This document shows positions 1 to 8,504 of a stretch of 64,000 bases of DNA, one piece after another (positions within the stretch are counted from its first letter, which is position 1; each line of letters opens with the position of its first letter). The stretch is taken from contig NZ_PPRM01000042.1 in the NCBI RefSeq assembly GCF_002902665.1, positions 48,417-112,416 of the forward strand, read 5' to 3'. Origin of the DNA: Macrococcoides caseolyticum. GTDB lineage: Bacteria; Bacillota; Bacilli; Staphylococcales; Staphylococcaceae. A model generated the notes under the pieces. The model ran no database searches, was not told where the DNA came from, and worked only from the letters and a program-made list of their open reading frames with translations. The position numbers and the translations under genes are program-made.

Positions 1-708
1 ATGAAATATAATACCTCCTATATATTAGGTGCTATTTTAGCTATACCCGTTGCGATTATTACCGGTATAATCTCAATGAACATATTTCAATTTGAAATGT
101 GGATTGATACTTTAATAATGTTAGGATCTTATATCATGACATTTTTACCTGTACAGCAAAAAGCAGCGCATACTTACCTTAAAGACATCGGCCTATCAAA
201 AAATGACTATAAGTACGTTAAAAAACAGTTAAAAATTGCAGCACCAAAAATTAAACACCTGTTAGCTCAATACAAGAAAGTCCGTTCATTAAGTGAACTA
301 AAAAATGTTAATGAGATAAATAAGCTGGCACGCGTTATTTTTAAGAATGTTCAGAAGGCTCCATCAAAGTTTTTTAATGTTGATAGCTTTTTTTTCTCAC
401 ATCTCGATAATACGGTTAATCTATTGAATGAATATCTTTATTTATCAAGAATGCCTCATAAAACAAAAGAAGATCAGCAACTGTTAGATCATGCAAAACT
501 GACGTTAGATGAACTAAAGCGTACATTACAGGCTGATCTACGTGCACTTAATAAAGAAAATTATGAAACGATGAGAGTTGAAATTAATCTAGCAGATAAC
601 TATACAACTAAACAATTATTTAGCCAAAAGCAACCACAGATTGAGCATAAAGAGAAGGCTCCAATTCAATTCAAAAATAGAGTTCACCATGAAGAAGAGA
701 GGAAATAA
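1..708 (+). CDS. xpaC: XpaC-like membrane protein (5-bromo-4-chloroindolyl phosphate hydrolysis family)
   Basis: The 235-residue protein has two hydrophobic segments at the N-terminus (about residues 7-28 and 33-50), followed by a charged, mainly helical cytoplasmic region. This is the layout of the XpaC family. Family members are almost always encoded directly upstream of a TelA/toxic-anion-resistance gene, as here, with 2 bases between the genes. The biochemical role is not settled; the family name comes from a phosphatase-type phenotype and no phosphatase motif is visible. The ATG is the first base of the window, so its ribosome-binding site cannot be seen and the true start could lie further upstream. 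Confidence 0.8.
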   Translation: MKYNTSYILGAILAIPVAIITGIISMNIFQFEMWIDTLIMLGSYIMTFLPVQQKAAHTYLKDIGLSKNDYKYVKKQLKIAAPKIKHLLAQYKKVRSLSELKNVNEINKLARVIFKNVQKAPSKFFNVDSFFFSHLDNTVNLLNEYLYLSRMPHKTKEDQQLLDHAKLTLDELKRTLQADLRALNKENYETMRVEINLADNYTTKQLFSQKQPQIEHKEKAPIQFKNRVHHEEERK

Positions 709-710
709 CC

Positions 711-1868
711 ATGAGCGATAAAAAATTAACAGATGAACTTGTAAGCAACCCATTCGAAATGCAGAAAGAAATAATTCCTGAACAACAAGACAGTATTACA
801 TCGACTTTTGATAATAGTGAGATGTCTATTGAAAAACGCGAACAAATCAATCAAATTAAAAATCAGCTTGTACCATTAGATAATGAAAAGCTCCTTCTTT
901 ATGGTGCAAACGCGCAACAGAAATTATCACAGTTCTCACATCAAATATTAGATGAGGTTCAAAGAAAAGATATTGGTTCTATCGGCAGTAACCTGGAACA
1001 GCTTATGAAGAAGCTTAAAGAAGTTGATCCAGATGAAATACAGAATATCGATAAGAGTAAGGTGAAACGATTATTTAAACGTGTATCAAAATCTGTAAAT
1101 GAACTTATTTCAAGATATCAATCTGTAGCGAGCCAGATTGACAGAATTTCTGTAGAACTCGATAACTCAAAGAATGTATTGATGCGCGATATACATATGC
1201 TGGATCAGCTATACGATCAGAATAAGGCATATTTTGAAGCGATTGACATGTTCATTATCGCAGCAGAAGAAAAGAGAGATGAAATCAATAATAAACTGCT
1301 ACCTGAACTTGAACAAAAAGCGATGCACGCAAATGATCAGATGATTGTCCAGGAAGTTAGTGATATGCGACATTATGTCAACAGACTCGATAAAAGAATC
1401 TATGACCTTAAACTATCCAGACAAATTACACTGCAATCTGCGCCTCAAATCCGTATGATACAAGATGTTAACCAAACTTTGGCCGAGAAGATTCAAAGTT
1501 CAATTCTCACAAGTATTCCGTTATGGAAGAATCAGATGGCTATTGCAATGAGTCTGCTTCATCAGCAAAAGGCTTCTAAAGCACAGCAGCAAGTTACAAA
1601 TACAACAAATGAACTCCTGCTTAAAAATTCAGAGATGTTAAAGATGAATACCATTCGTACTGCTGAAGAAAATGAGCGTGGTATCGTTGAATTAGAAACA
1701 TTAAAGATAACACAGCAAAATATAGTCGATACTATTCGTGAAACAATGCATATACAGGCAGAAGGAAAAGAAAAACGACGTAATGCCGAAATAGAGCTCA
1801 GCAAGATGGAACAGGATTTAAAAACACAGCTTCTACAACTACAACAAGAACAAAACCAGAGATATTAA
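711..1868 (+). CDS. telA: TelA / toxic anion resistance family protein
   Basis: The 385-residue soluble, strongly helical protein has long heptad-rich stretches (about 40-110, 150-250 and 300-385) and no membrane segment. It matches the TelA/KlaA family (YceH-like in Bacillus), linked to tolerance of tellurite and cell-envelope-active agents. The molecular function is not established. A GAGG-type ribosome-binding site lies at the end of xpaC, and the two genes form a conserved two-gene operon. The stop codon lies inside the left half of a long hairpin shared with the convergent brnQ gene. Confidence 0.85.
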   Translation: MSDKKLTDELVSNPFEMQKEIIPEQQDSITSTFDNSEMSIEKREQINQIKNQLVPLDNEKLLLYGANAQQKLSQFSHQILDEVQRKDIGSIGSNLEQLMKKLKEVDPDEIQNIDKSKVKRLFKRVSKSVNELISRYQSVASQIDRISVELDNSKNVLMRDIHMLDQLYDQNKAYFEAIDMFIIAAEEKRDEINNKLLPELEQKAMHANDQMIVQEVSDMRHYVNRLDKRIYDLKLSRQITLQSAPQIRMIQDVNQTLAEKIQSSILTSIPLWKNQMAIAMSLLHQQKASKAQQQVTNTTNELLLKNSEMLKMNTIRTAEENERGIVELETLKITQQNIVDTIRETMHIQAEGKEKRRNAEIELSKMEQDLKTQLLQLQQEQNQRY

Positions 1869-1882
1869 TCTCTGGTTTTGTT
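1849..1882. terminator. Bidirectional terminator between telA and brnQ
   Basis: A perfect 15-bp stem with a 4-base loop. The ascending arm is A-rich and the descending arm ends TTTTGTT, so it can terminate in both directions. It covers the stop codons of both convergent genes. Confidence 0.85.
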
Positions 1883-3209
1883 ATGAATATACAATTTTTT
1901 CTTTATCCTTACCAATTAAAAGGCCGATCACATAACCTACAATTGCAAATAATAACCATTCCATCGATTCCCCTTTAAGCGGTAAATGATCCATAAATGG
2001 TGCAATCTGGAACTGACTTTGTAGTACAGATAGGATTGCAATAATCGTCACGATAAAGATTGGAATCTGCATTGCAAGCTGTGGAGTCGGAATAAACTTA
2101 GCTAAGAGCATTGTCAGTAAAAGTGTCATCGCAATTGGATATAGTACCAATAAGACAGGAATACTCATCGCGATTACTGAACTTAAACCTTGATTTGCTA
2201 AAACTAAGCTAAACAGGGTAAATACAACTGCATACATTTTATAGGATATTCTTGGGAATATTTCATGGAAATATTCTGATACAGCTACAACTAAACCTGT
2301 AGATGTCGTTAAACATGCAAGTGAGACGATAACACCGATCAATAGTTTCCCGAAAGTACCATATGTTGCATTTGCTACATGTGTTAATAGATAAGTTCCT
2401 AAATCAAGCTTGTTATTAGAAATAGTTGATAGCTCATCCTGTGTTAAATGATAATGACTGCCTATCCATCCTAATGAAACATAGATAAATCCTAATGCAA
2501 TCGCAGCTATAATTCCTGAAAAAACAGTCTGTTTAAATAATCCTGTTTCCTTTGTGATACCCTTCCCTTTGATCGCTGAAATAACGATTACACTGAACGC
2601 AATTGCCGCAATGGCATCCATTGTATTATACCCATTTGTAAACCCGCTGAAGAAACTATGCGAATTATCAGTATAAATACTGCTATCAGCGGTTACTGGA
2701 GATTCACCAGACAGTAACATAAACCCTTTAATAACTAATGCAATAATTGAAACCAGCAATAATGGTGTTAATATAGAACCGATTCTATCCACCATCTTAG
2801 AAGGGTTAATCGATAACCATAAAGTGATTCCAAAATAGATTAAAGTGAAAATAAATAAAGACAAAGCTGATGGTTTATCTAAAAATGGTACAATTGCCAT
2901 CTCGTAAGAAGTAGCACCCGTACGAGGAATTGCAAATAGCGGACCAATCGTTAAATAAATTGCAACTAAAAAGATGACACCGAATGTGGGATTAATCTTA
3001 TTTAATGCACCTTTATACCCACCCTCATCTAAAGATCCTACAATAATACCCAATAAAGGTAATCCTACTCCAGTTATCACGAAACCTAATATAGCTGGCC
3101 AGAAGAACTGTCCGCTAGAAAAACCTAAATTTGGAGGGAAGATTAAGTTTCCTGCGCCAAAAAATATTGCAAATAGCATAAAACCCACAATCCAAGTGTT
3201 CTTATTCAT
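1881..3209 (-). CDS. brnQ: Branched-chain amino acid:cation symporter BrnQ
   Basis: The 442-residue integral membrane protein has about 12 hydrophobic segments. The N-terminal FGAGNLIFPPNLG-type segment (near residues 18-30) is characteristic of the LIVCS (BrnQ) family, which imports leucine, isoleucine and valine with Na+ or H+. The ATG is preceded by AGGAGG at good spacing. It is transcribed alone, with a promoter just upstream (about 3236-3264), and ends in the hairpin shared with telA. No T-box or CodY-type leader is visible in the short upstream gap. Staphylococci often have several BrnQ paralogues, so the exact paralogue is not assigned. Confidence 0.9.
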   Translation of the reverse strand: MNKNTWIVGFMLFAIFFGAGNLIFPPNLGFSSGQFFWPAILGFVITGVGLPLLGIIVGSLDEGGYKGALNKINPTFGVIFLVAIYLTIGPLFAIPRTGATSYEMAIVPFLDKPSALSLFIFTLIYFGITLWLSINPSKMVDRIGSILTPLLLVSIIALVIKGFMLLSGESPVTADSSIYTDNSHSFFSGFTNGYNTMDAIAAIAFSVIVISAIKGKGITKETGLFKQTVFSGIIAAIALGFIYVSLGWIGSHYHLTQDELSTISNNKLDLGTYLLTHVANATYGTFGKLLIGVIVSLACLTTSTGLVVAVSEYFHEIFPRISYKMYAVVFTLFSLVLANQGLSSVIAMSIPVLLVLYPIAMTLLLTMLLAKFIPTPQLAMQIPIFIVTIIAILSVLQSQFQIAPFMDHLPLKGESMEWLLFAIVGYVIGLLIGKDKEKIVYS

Positions 3210-3235
3210 ATAATACCTCCTATCGATTAATAAAA

Positions 3236-3264
3236 ATTATAATAACACTTTAAACCGTTGAAAA
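3236..3264 (-). promoter_or_regulatory. Predicted sigma-A promoter of brnQ
   Basis: On the minus strand TTTTCA (3259-3264) and TATAAT (3236-3241) are separated by 17 bases, ending a short distance upstream of the brnQ ribosome-binding site. Prediction by eye only. Confidence 0.5.
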
Positions 3265-3293
3265 CAAGCAAATTTTTATATTTTCTGAATATT

Positions 3294-5135
3294 TCAAAAT
3301 TGTTTCATGCTTTGCAGTAATAACGTTTTTAGTAATGGCTGAATGATGCTCGGTAATTTTTCCACTCCTTCAACAAAAATACAGTAATCATTATAGATAT
3401 TACGTACAGTTGCACGTGTATTATCATCTATAACTGACTGACTCAAAAATATATTGATGACATATATATTTTCTTTTCTGAGAGCAACAACGGCATCGTG
3501 TGTATCAATAATTCCATTCGATTCATAATCAAATGCAGATGGCTCACCATCTGAAAATACAATTAAAAACTTCTGTTTTTCATTTCTTTGCTTCAGCATC
3601 TGGCCAGCAACCCTAATTGCAAGTCCATCTCGATTATCTTCTCCATTTTTAAAACTGACAATATTTGCTGAGTAACTATCATTTAATGCATGTTCATAAG
3701 GAATGATATGTTCAAAATAATTCGGTTGACTATATTGATCCGCTTCAAATCCATCTTCACTGAATGCAATAATTTCATGATTTATCATAAGCTGCATGAG
3801 TGTCTCATGAAATAACACAATCCCTTTCATCGTTTCTACCATTTTATCTTCCATGCTGTAAGAAGCATCAACAAGCAGCATAAATGTAGCATCGAGTTTG
3901 TAGGACGCCTGATCTTCTTTATAGAATACACGTCTTTTATCATCCAGGAACCAGTTAGTAAGTTTGCGACTTAGCTTCCCTTTGCTTAAATTCATACGGG
4001 CAGATGTCTGTTCATGCTCAATACTTTTATTAATCACATTTACTAAAGATTTTATTTCTTTGTTTACTTCATCTTTGTACAAATTGTATGTCAATCTGCT
4101 AGACTCATTCTGTTCGCTGTTTTTCCATATAATTTCAGTATATTTATTCTCTTCTCCGACATACTCACTAATATCATTACCGTGAGCATCTACTTGAGGA
4201 GGCGATGCTTTTCCTTTAGCCATCAACATCTCTGTGATGTCATCACTTGCATCCCCTTGCCTGTCATTCTCTTTAATATTGTTACTGTTTGATCCTTCTG
4301 TCACTTCTGTTTCCAGATAAGCACCGTTCTCTGTCTTTATATCTTTTTGTTTCGTCTGAACATGCTCAGAAGCTTCCATATCATCAACATCCTGATGCGC
4401 TTTATCCATATTGGCCTTCTTATAGGCACGTGCATTCATAAAGGCATTTTTAGGGATATGATAATATTCATTGAGCATATCCTGATGGATGACCTGCTCT
4501 AATATATAATAAACTCTATTTGCAAGATTCATACTGTCATATGTATCCTTAAGTGTAAATGCATCTTGCAATGCGAGCTGCATAGCAAGTTCAGTTTCAG
4601 GCTTATAGTATGATGTAAATGACAATGCATTTTCCATAAGTAATGCATGCTCAACTTGTAAAAATAATTCATCCGTAGGCATTGCCTTTGTTCTATAAAA
4701 ATCAATCTGCCCCTCATTATCTTTCACTTTTTCTTTTACACGTACATCAAAGAATTTATTTGTAAATGGGCGACTTTGTCTGATAAGGTGCATCAATCGG
4801 TATTCTTCAATCATCATGAATAACTGCTGAAATAATGATGGATACTGTACATCTTCTTCGATAATCTCTTTTACAGCATCAAGTGCTATATATTGAAATC
4901 CATAGGCATATAGTATACAGTCACTCTTTAATAATTTTATAACTTCATCTTCTTTACGATGTTTCCATTTAAATGATACATTAATCGTATTTTCAACCAG
5001 ATCATAATAGGCAAATTTCTGAAAACCAACTTTCACTTCATTATCTTCGAGCAACAATTGCGCAAGGTCTGTTAATGTCATAATTAATGAAGGATCAACA
5101 ACTTCATCATTAAAAAGTATAAACTTTTCACTCAT
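3294..5135 (-). CDS. yojO: VWA-domain protein, YojO/NorD-like
   Basis: The 613-residue protein has a C-terminal von Willebrand factor A domain carrying the metal-ion-dependent adhesion motif DASYS (about residues 428-432) and a downstream FSDGEPS. The central region is acidic and low in complexity. It resembles YojO of Bacillus subtilis and the NorD/CobT-type partners of MoxR ATPases. Its start overlaps the stop of the MoxR-like gene by one base, so the two are translationally coupled. In Bacillus the same pair sits next to odhAB. Such pairs usually remodel or insert cofactors into a client enzyme. The client here is unknown, and a link to the neighbouring 2-oxoglutarate dehydrogenase is inference from position only. 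Confidence 0.8.
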   Translation of the reverse strand: MSEKFILFNDEVVDPSLIMTLTDLAQLLLEDNEVKVGFQKFAYYDLVENTINVSFKWKHRKEDEVIKLLKSDCILYAYGFQYIALDAVKEIIEEDVQYPSLFQQLFMMIEEYRLMHLIRQSRPFTNKFFDVRVKEKVKDNEGQIDFYRTKAMPTDELFLQVEHALLMENALSFTSYYKPETELAMQLALQDAFTLKDTYDSMNLANRVYYILEQVIHQDMLNEYYHIPKNAFMNARAYKKANMDKAHQDVDDMEASEHVQTKQKDIKTENGAYLETEVTEGSNSNNIKENDRQGDASDDITEMLMAKGKASPPQVDAHGNDISEYVGEENKYTEIIWKNSEQNESSRLTYNLYKDEVNKEIKSLVNVINKSIEHEQTSARMNLSKGKLSRKLTNWFLDDKRRVFYKEDQASYKLDATFMLLVDASYSMEDKMVETMKGIVLFHETLMQLMINHEIIAFSEDGFEADQYSQPNYFEHIIPYEHALNDSYSANIVSFKNGEDNRDGLAIRVAGQMLKQRNEKQKFLIVFSDGEPSAFDYESNGIIDTHDAVVALRKENIYVINIFLSQSVIDDNTRATVRNIYNDYCIFVEGVEKLPSIIQPLLKTLLLQSMKQF

Positions 5136-5920
5136 TAGAAATTCAGTTCCAGTGCATTTTGAATCGCATTCTGTTCTCGCTCATCATCTAATTTGTCAAT
5201 GATAGCTCGTTTTGCTGCACGCTCGACTGGCATCACCGTCGTTAGATCACAAAAATCTAGTAACGCACGTATTGAGCTCGCTTCTTCACTAATTTGACCT
5301 TGGCTCGCCATTGTAATTAAATCATGGTTAAACTTTATAATCTGATCGATTAACTGCTCATTTTGAAGTAATGTCTGCTCTTTGATCACAGCTTTTAATA
5401 TGTCACCAGAAATATAATCCATATCTATCACAACAAATCGATTTTTCAATGCTTCGTTCATCGGTAATGTCCCTACATAACCGACATTAATCGCAGCGAT
5501 AACCTTAAAGTTTTCATGAGCTGTAATCACTTCCCCTGTAAAAGGATTCGTAATCGTCTTACGGTAATCAAGAACACCATTTAAAATCGGTAATGTTTCA
5601 GGTTTTGCCATGTTGATTTCGTCGATATAAAGAATATTACCTTCTCGCATCGCTTCAAGCACTGGCCCATCAACAAAGATGATTTGGCTTTCTCCATCTA
5701 TATTTTCAATGGTCTTATATCCTAATAAGCTTTCTGCATCCAGATCGACAGAACAGTTAATGCTATTCATCTTTAAATTTAATTCATTCCCTAAAGTTTC
5801 AGCTAACTTTGTTTTACCTGATCCTGTCGGACCTTTTAACAGTACATTTTTCTTCAGCTTCAACATCGTTAATGTATCTTCTTTTATACTCGTATCACTA
5901 TTTTGATATTTAATCATCAT
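5135..5920 (-). CDS. yojN: MoxR-type AAA+ ATPase, YojN/NorQ-like
   Basis: The product is an AAA+ ATPase of the MoxR/NorQ/CobS class with Walker A GPTGSGKT near residue 35, Walker B LYIDEIN near residue 100, a later sensor region (NVGYVGT) and a C-terminal lid. It is expected to work as a ring with the VWA protein encoded immediately downstream. The start chosen is the second in-frame ATG (261 residues), which leaves five bases after AAAGGA. The first ATG (5926) overlaps that site. A strong intrinsic terminator ends only about 20 bases upstream of the ribosome-binding site, so expression may depend on readthrough. Confidence 0.8.
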   Translation of the reverse strand: MMIKYQNSDTSIKEDTLTMLKLKKNVLLKGPTGSGKTKLAETLGNELNLKMNSINCSVDLDAESLLGYKTIENIDGESQIIFVDGPVLEAMREGNILYIDEINMAKPETLPILNGVLDYRKTITNPFTGEVITAHENFKVIAAINVGYVGTLPMNEALKNRFVVIDMDYISGDILKAVIKEQTLLQNEQLIDQIIKFNHDLITMASQGQISEEASSIRALLDFCDLTTVMPVERAAKRAIIDKLDDEREQNAIQNALELNF

Positions 5921-5942
5921 ATTCATCCTTTCAAATTATCCA

Positions 5943-5972
5943 ATAAAAAATAGAGGATTTGCATCCTCTATT
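5943..5972 (-). terminator. Intrinsic terminator directly upstream of yojN
   Basis: On the minus strand a 10-bp perfect stem with a 4-base loop is followed by six T. It lies downstream of the small DUF6501-type gene and immediately before the yojN ribosome-binding site, leaving no room for a promoter in between. Confidence 0.8.
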
Positions 5973-6075
5973 ATACTATATTGTATCCTTTTATTAAACG
6001 GGACTGTACTATACCTGAATATTGCAGTACAAATAAATTAATCAGCTGTATCACCTCTATTATCTGTCTGTATTA

Positions 6076-6279
6076 CTATACTTCCTTAAAGTAATCTTTA
6101 TAGTAGCCGCCTATCTTACCACTATTATCTCTAATATGATAATACTCTTCTGTTTCATTGACAACATCATAAACTTTTCCGATAGTCAGCATATCACTCA
6201 CTTTATATTTTTTTGCATCTACATTTATTACTTCAACGTGCTTAATCGCTTCTTTATTATGCCATTCTTCATGTAACAT
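6076..6279 (-). CDS. Small conserved protein, DUF6501 (YkvS-like) family
   Basis: A 67-residue acidic soluble protein containing the pattern KYKVSDMLTIGKVYDVVNET followed by a VxDN/IRDNSGKIGGYY-type end. I recognise it as the DUF6501/YkvS-like family of Firmicutes, whose function is unknown; it probably folds as a small beta-barrel. AAGGAG sits seven bases ahead of the chosen ATG (6279); an ATG six bases upstream would be too close to that site. It has its own terminator about 100 bases downstream. Confidence 0.65.
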   Translation of the reverse strand: MLHEEWHNKEAIKHVEVINVDAKKYKVSDMLTIGKVYDVVNETEEYYHIRDNSGKIGGYYKDYFKEV

Positions 6280-6320
6280 ATTCATTCTCCTTTTATGATA
6301 AAATTCATTCTATTTACAGC

Positions 6321-7172
6321 TTACAAATTAAAGTCAGGCTTTGTACTTAATTCAAATACAATTCCGCATGGATCTTTAAAGAAGAGTGTCTTATAAAATT
6401 TACGATCACTAATCTCTGAATGTGCGATATTAATGGATTCCAGTCGTTTCTTATATTCAGACAATACTTCTTCGGTTACTGACAATCCAACCTGCTCAAT
6501 ATTCGCTGAGTGTTTCTTTTTTGATACAGCACCTTGGACGACATGGATTTCTCCACCACTACCTCCATCACCTGAAGTAAACACTTGAACACCATTACCA
6601 TGTGCTGCTAGCTGATAACTAGATGTGTGCTTTAAGTCTAATACTTGTGTCAGTATACTGGATGTTAACAATTGTTCTGAAACATTAATCAGAACTGGTC
6701 CTAAACCAAGAATTTGATGAATTGCATCTACATTACTGTCATCATCAGGCTCACCTAACGGAATTCCTTTATTATGTTCATCAGAAATGAGGTATACGCA
6801 TCTGCCATCACAGTCGTAAAATGGTAATGCATGCCTGCCATTTAACTTAATAACGGTATCATACTTGATATTCATTTCATCAAAACGGAGTTTAAATACA
6901 TAGAGGCTATAGTCCGTTGGTACTCTGAGTGAATAGGCATAAATTTCATCAGTTGTATATTTAATAGATAAAGGGTTCGCAACTTCTATTACAGACAGTA
7001 ATGTTCCTGCATTTCCCTTATTGTCACCGAAATATAAGTTTTTCATCGCCGTATTTTCTATATTCTCAGTTTCCTTAAGTAGTTTAAGTCCAAGCACCTT
7101 ATTGTAGAATGTATAAAATCGCTGTATATCATGCGTAATGACCGTAACATGATGTAATCCATTCGTCTGCAT
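6321..7172 (-). CDS. Glyoxalase/VOC-family protein (ring-cleaving dioxygenase-like)
   Basis: A 283-residue protein built of two vicinal-oxygen-chelate (glyoxalase fold) halves. The first begins GLHHVTVITHD; the second ends with a FKDPCGIVFELS segment. Metal-ligand candidates are the His of the first strand and the Glu in IVFELS. It resembles the MhqA/MhqO/YkcA ring-cleaving dioxygenase-like proteins, some of which act on hydroquinones and respond to electrophile stress. The substrate here cannot be told. GGAGG lies five bases before the ATG at 7172; a TTG four codons upstream overlaps the ribosome-binding site and is rejected. The T-run of the odhAB terminator is the sequence just before this ribosome-binding site. 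Confidence 0.75.
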   Translation of the reverse strand: MQTNGLHHVTVITHDIQRFYTFYNKVLGLKLLKETENIENTAMKNLYFGDNKGNAGTLLSVIEVANPLSIKYTTDEIYAYSLRVPTDYSLYVFKLRFDEMNIKYDTVIKLNGRHALPFYDCDGRCVYLISDEHNKGIPLGEPDDDSNVDAIHQILGLGPVLINVSEQLLTSSILTQVLDLKHTSSYQLAAHGNGVQVFTSGDGGSGGEIHVVQGAVSKKKHSANIEQVGLSVTEEVLSEYKKRLESINIAHSEISDRKFYKTLFFKDPCGIVFELSTKPDFNL

Positions 7173-7181
7173 ATAAACCTC

Positions 7182-7228
7182 CAAAAAAAAATAAGTCCAC
7201 TATACATATTATACAATGTATAGTGGAC
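7182..7228 (-). terminator. Intrinsic terminator of odhAB
   Basis: A 13-bp perfect stem with an 8-base loop (7195-7228), followed on the minus strand by a T-rich run. The run abuts the ribosome-binding site of the next gene. Confidence 0.85.
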
Positions 7229-7243
7229 GAACGTAAATCAATA

Positions 7244-8491
7244 TTAGCTTTCAAGCAATAAATCTTCAGGGCTTTCGATCAGCTCTTTTATTGTCTTTAA
7301 GAATCCAACAGCTTCTTTACCGTCGATGATTCTATGATCGTAGCTTAATGCGATATACATCATCGGACGATTTTCCATACGTTCTTTATCAATTGCAACA
7401 GGTCGAGTAACAATCGAATGCATTCCTAAAATAGCTGCTTGTGTTCCGTTAATGATTGGCGTAGACATCAATGAACCGAATACACCACCATTTGTGATTG
7501 TAAATGAACCACCCATCATATCATCTAAGGATAGTTTCTTATCTCTCGCTTTGACGGCAAGATCATAGATACTTCCTTCTATTTCAGCGAAGTTCTTCTT
7601 ATCACAATCACGAACGACGGGTACTACTAATCCTTCTTCAGTAGAAACAGCGACACCAATATCATAGAATTGCTTTAAGATTAAGTCATCTCCATCAATT
7701 TCAGCATTTACAGCAGGATATTTCTTAAGTGCTGCTACAACAGCTTTCGTAAAGAATGACATAAATCCTAGACGCGTTCCATTATGACCTTCCTGAAACT
7801 TATCTTTTTTGCGCTTACGAAGTTCCATAACATTCGTCATATCTACTTCGTTGAAGGTCGTTAACATCGCAGTATTGTTAGATACTTCCAACAATTTCTT
7901 TGCGATAGTCTGACGACGACGAGACATCTTTTCTCTTATTACGGGTTTCTCCGGATTAGATGCCGTTTGTTTTGGTGCCTCTGGTTTTTGTTCCGCTGCT
8001 GATTGAGAAGGTGCTGATTGTGAATTTTTAACATCATGCGAACGAATAAGTCCTCGTGGATCCTTACTATTTACATCACTTAAATCGATACCATTTTCAC
8101 GTGCATAGCGTCGTGCAGACGGTGTAGCTACGATGCGTTCGGATGAACTATCAACAGCTCCAGCTTCCTCCTCAGACTTTACTTCTTTATGGTCTGACGG
8201 CTCTTCAGGTGCTGATGTTTCTTGCTGAGATGCATCATTGGTAGCTTTTTGTGTTCCCCCAGCTTCAACAATTGCAATAACTGAACCTACTTCAACTGTA
8301 TCACCTTCAGCAGCTTTAAGCTCTGTAACAACCCCCGCTTCTTCTGAGATAACTTCAACATTCACTTTATCTGTTTCAAGTTCTACGATATTTTCGCCTT
8401 TTTCAACACTATCTCCAACTTGTTTGAACCAAGTCGAGATCGTACCTTCTGTAATTGATTCTGCTAATTCTGGAACTCTGATTTCAGCCAA
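7244..8491 (-). CDS. odhB: 2-oxoglutarate dehydrogenase E2, dihydrolipoyllysine succinyltransferase
   Basis: A 415-residue E2 subunit of the 2-oxoglutarate dehydrogenase complex of the TCA cycle. The N-terminal lipoyl domain (1-76) carries the lipoylated lysine in ETDKVNVEV (K42). An Ala/Pro/Ser/Glu-rich linker leads to the E1/E3-binding domain (about 120-155), then a second linker and the catalytic acyltransferase domain with SYDHRIIDG (H386, D390). The start is TTG, eight bases after a strong GGGGG-type ribosome-binding site. It lies 13 bases downstream of odhA in the same operon. The E3 (lipoamide dehydrogenase) gene is not in this window. Confidence 0.95.
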   Translation of the reverse strand: MAEIRVPELAESITEGTISTWFKQVGDSVEKGENIVELETDKVNVEVISEEAGVVTELKAAEGDTVEVGSVIAIVEAGGTQKATNDASQQETSAPEEPSDHKEVKSEEEAGAVDSSSERIVATPSARRYARENGIDLSDVNSKDPRGLIRSHDVKNSQSAPSQSAAEQKPEAPKQTASNPEKPVIREKMSRRRQTIAKKLLEVSNNTAMLTTFNEVDMTNVMELRKRKKDKFQEGHNGTRLGFMSFFTKAVVAALKKYPAVNAEIDGDDLILKQFYDIGVAVSTEEGLVVPVVRDCDKKNFAEIEGSIYDLAVKARDKKLSLDDMMGGSFTITNGGVFGSLMSTPIINGTQAAILGMHSIVTRPVAIDKERMENRPMMYIALSYDHRIIDGKEAVGFLKTIKELIESPEDLLLES

Positions 8492-8504
8492 TTTAATTTC
8501 CCCC

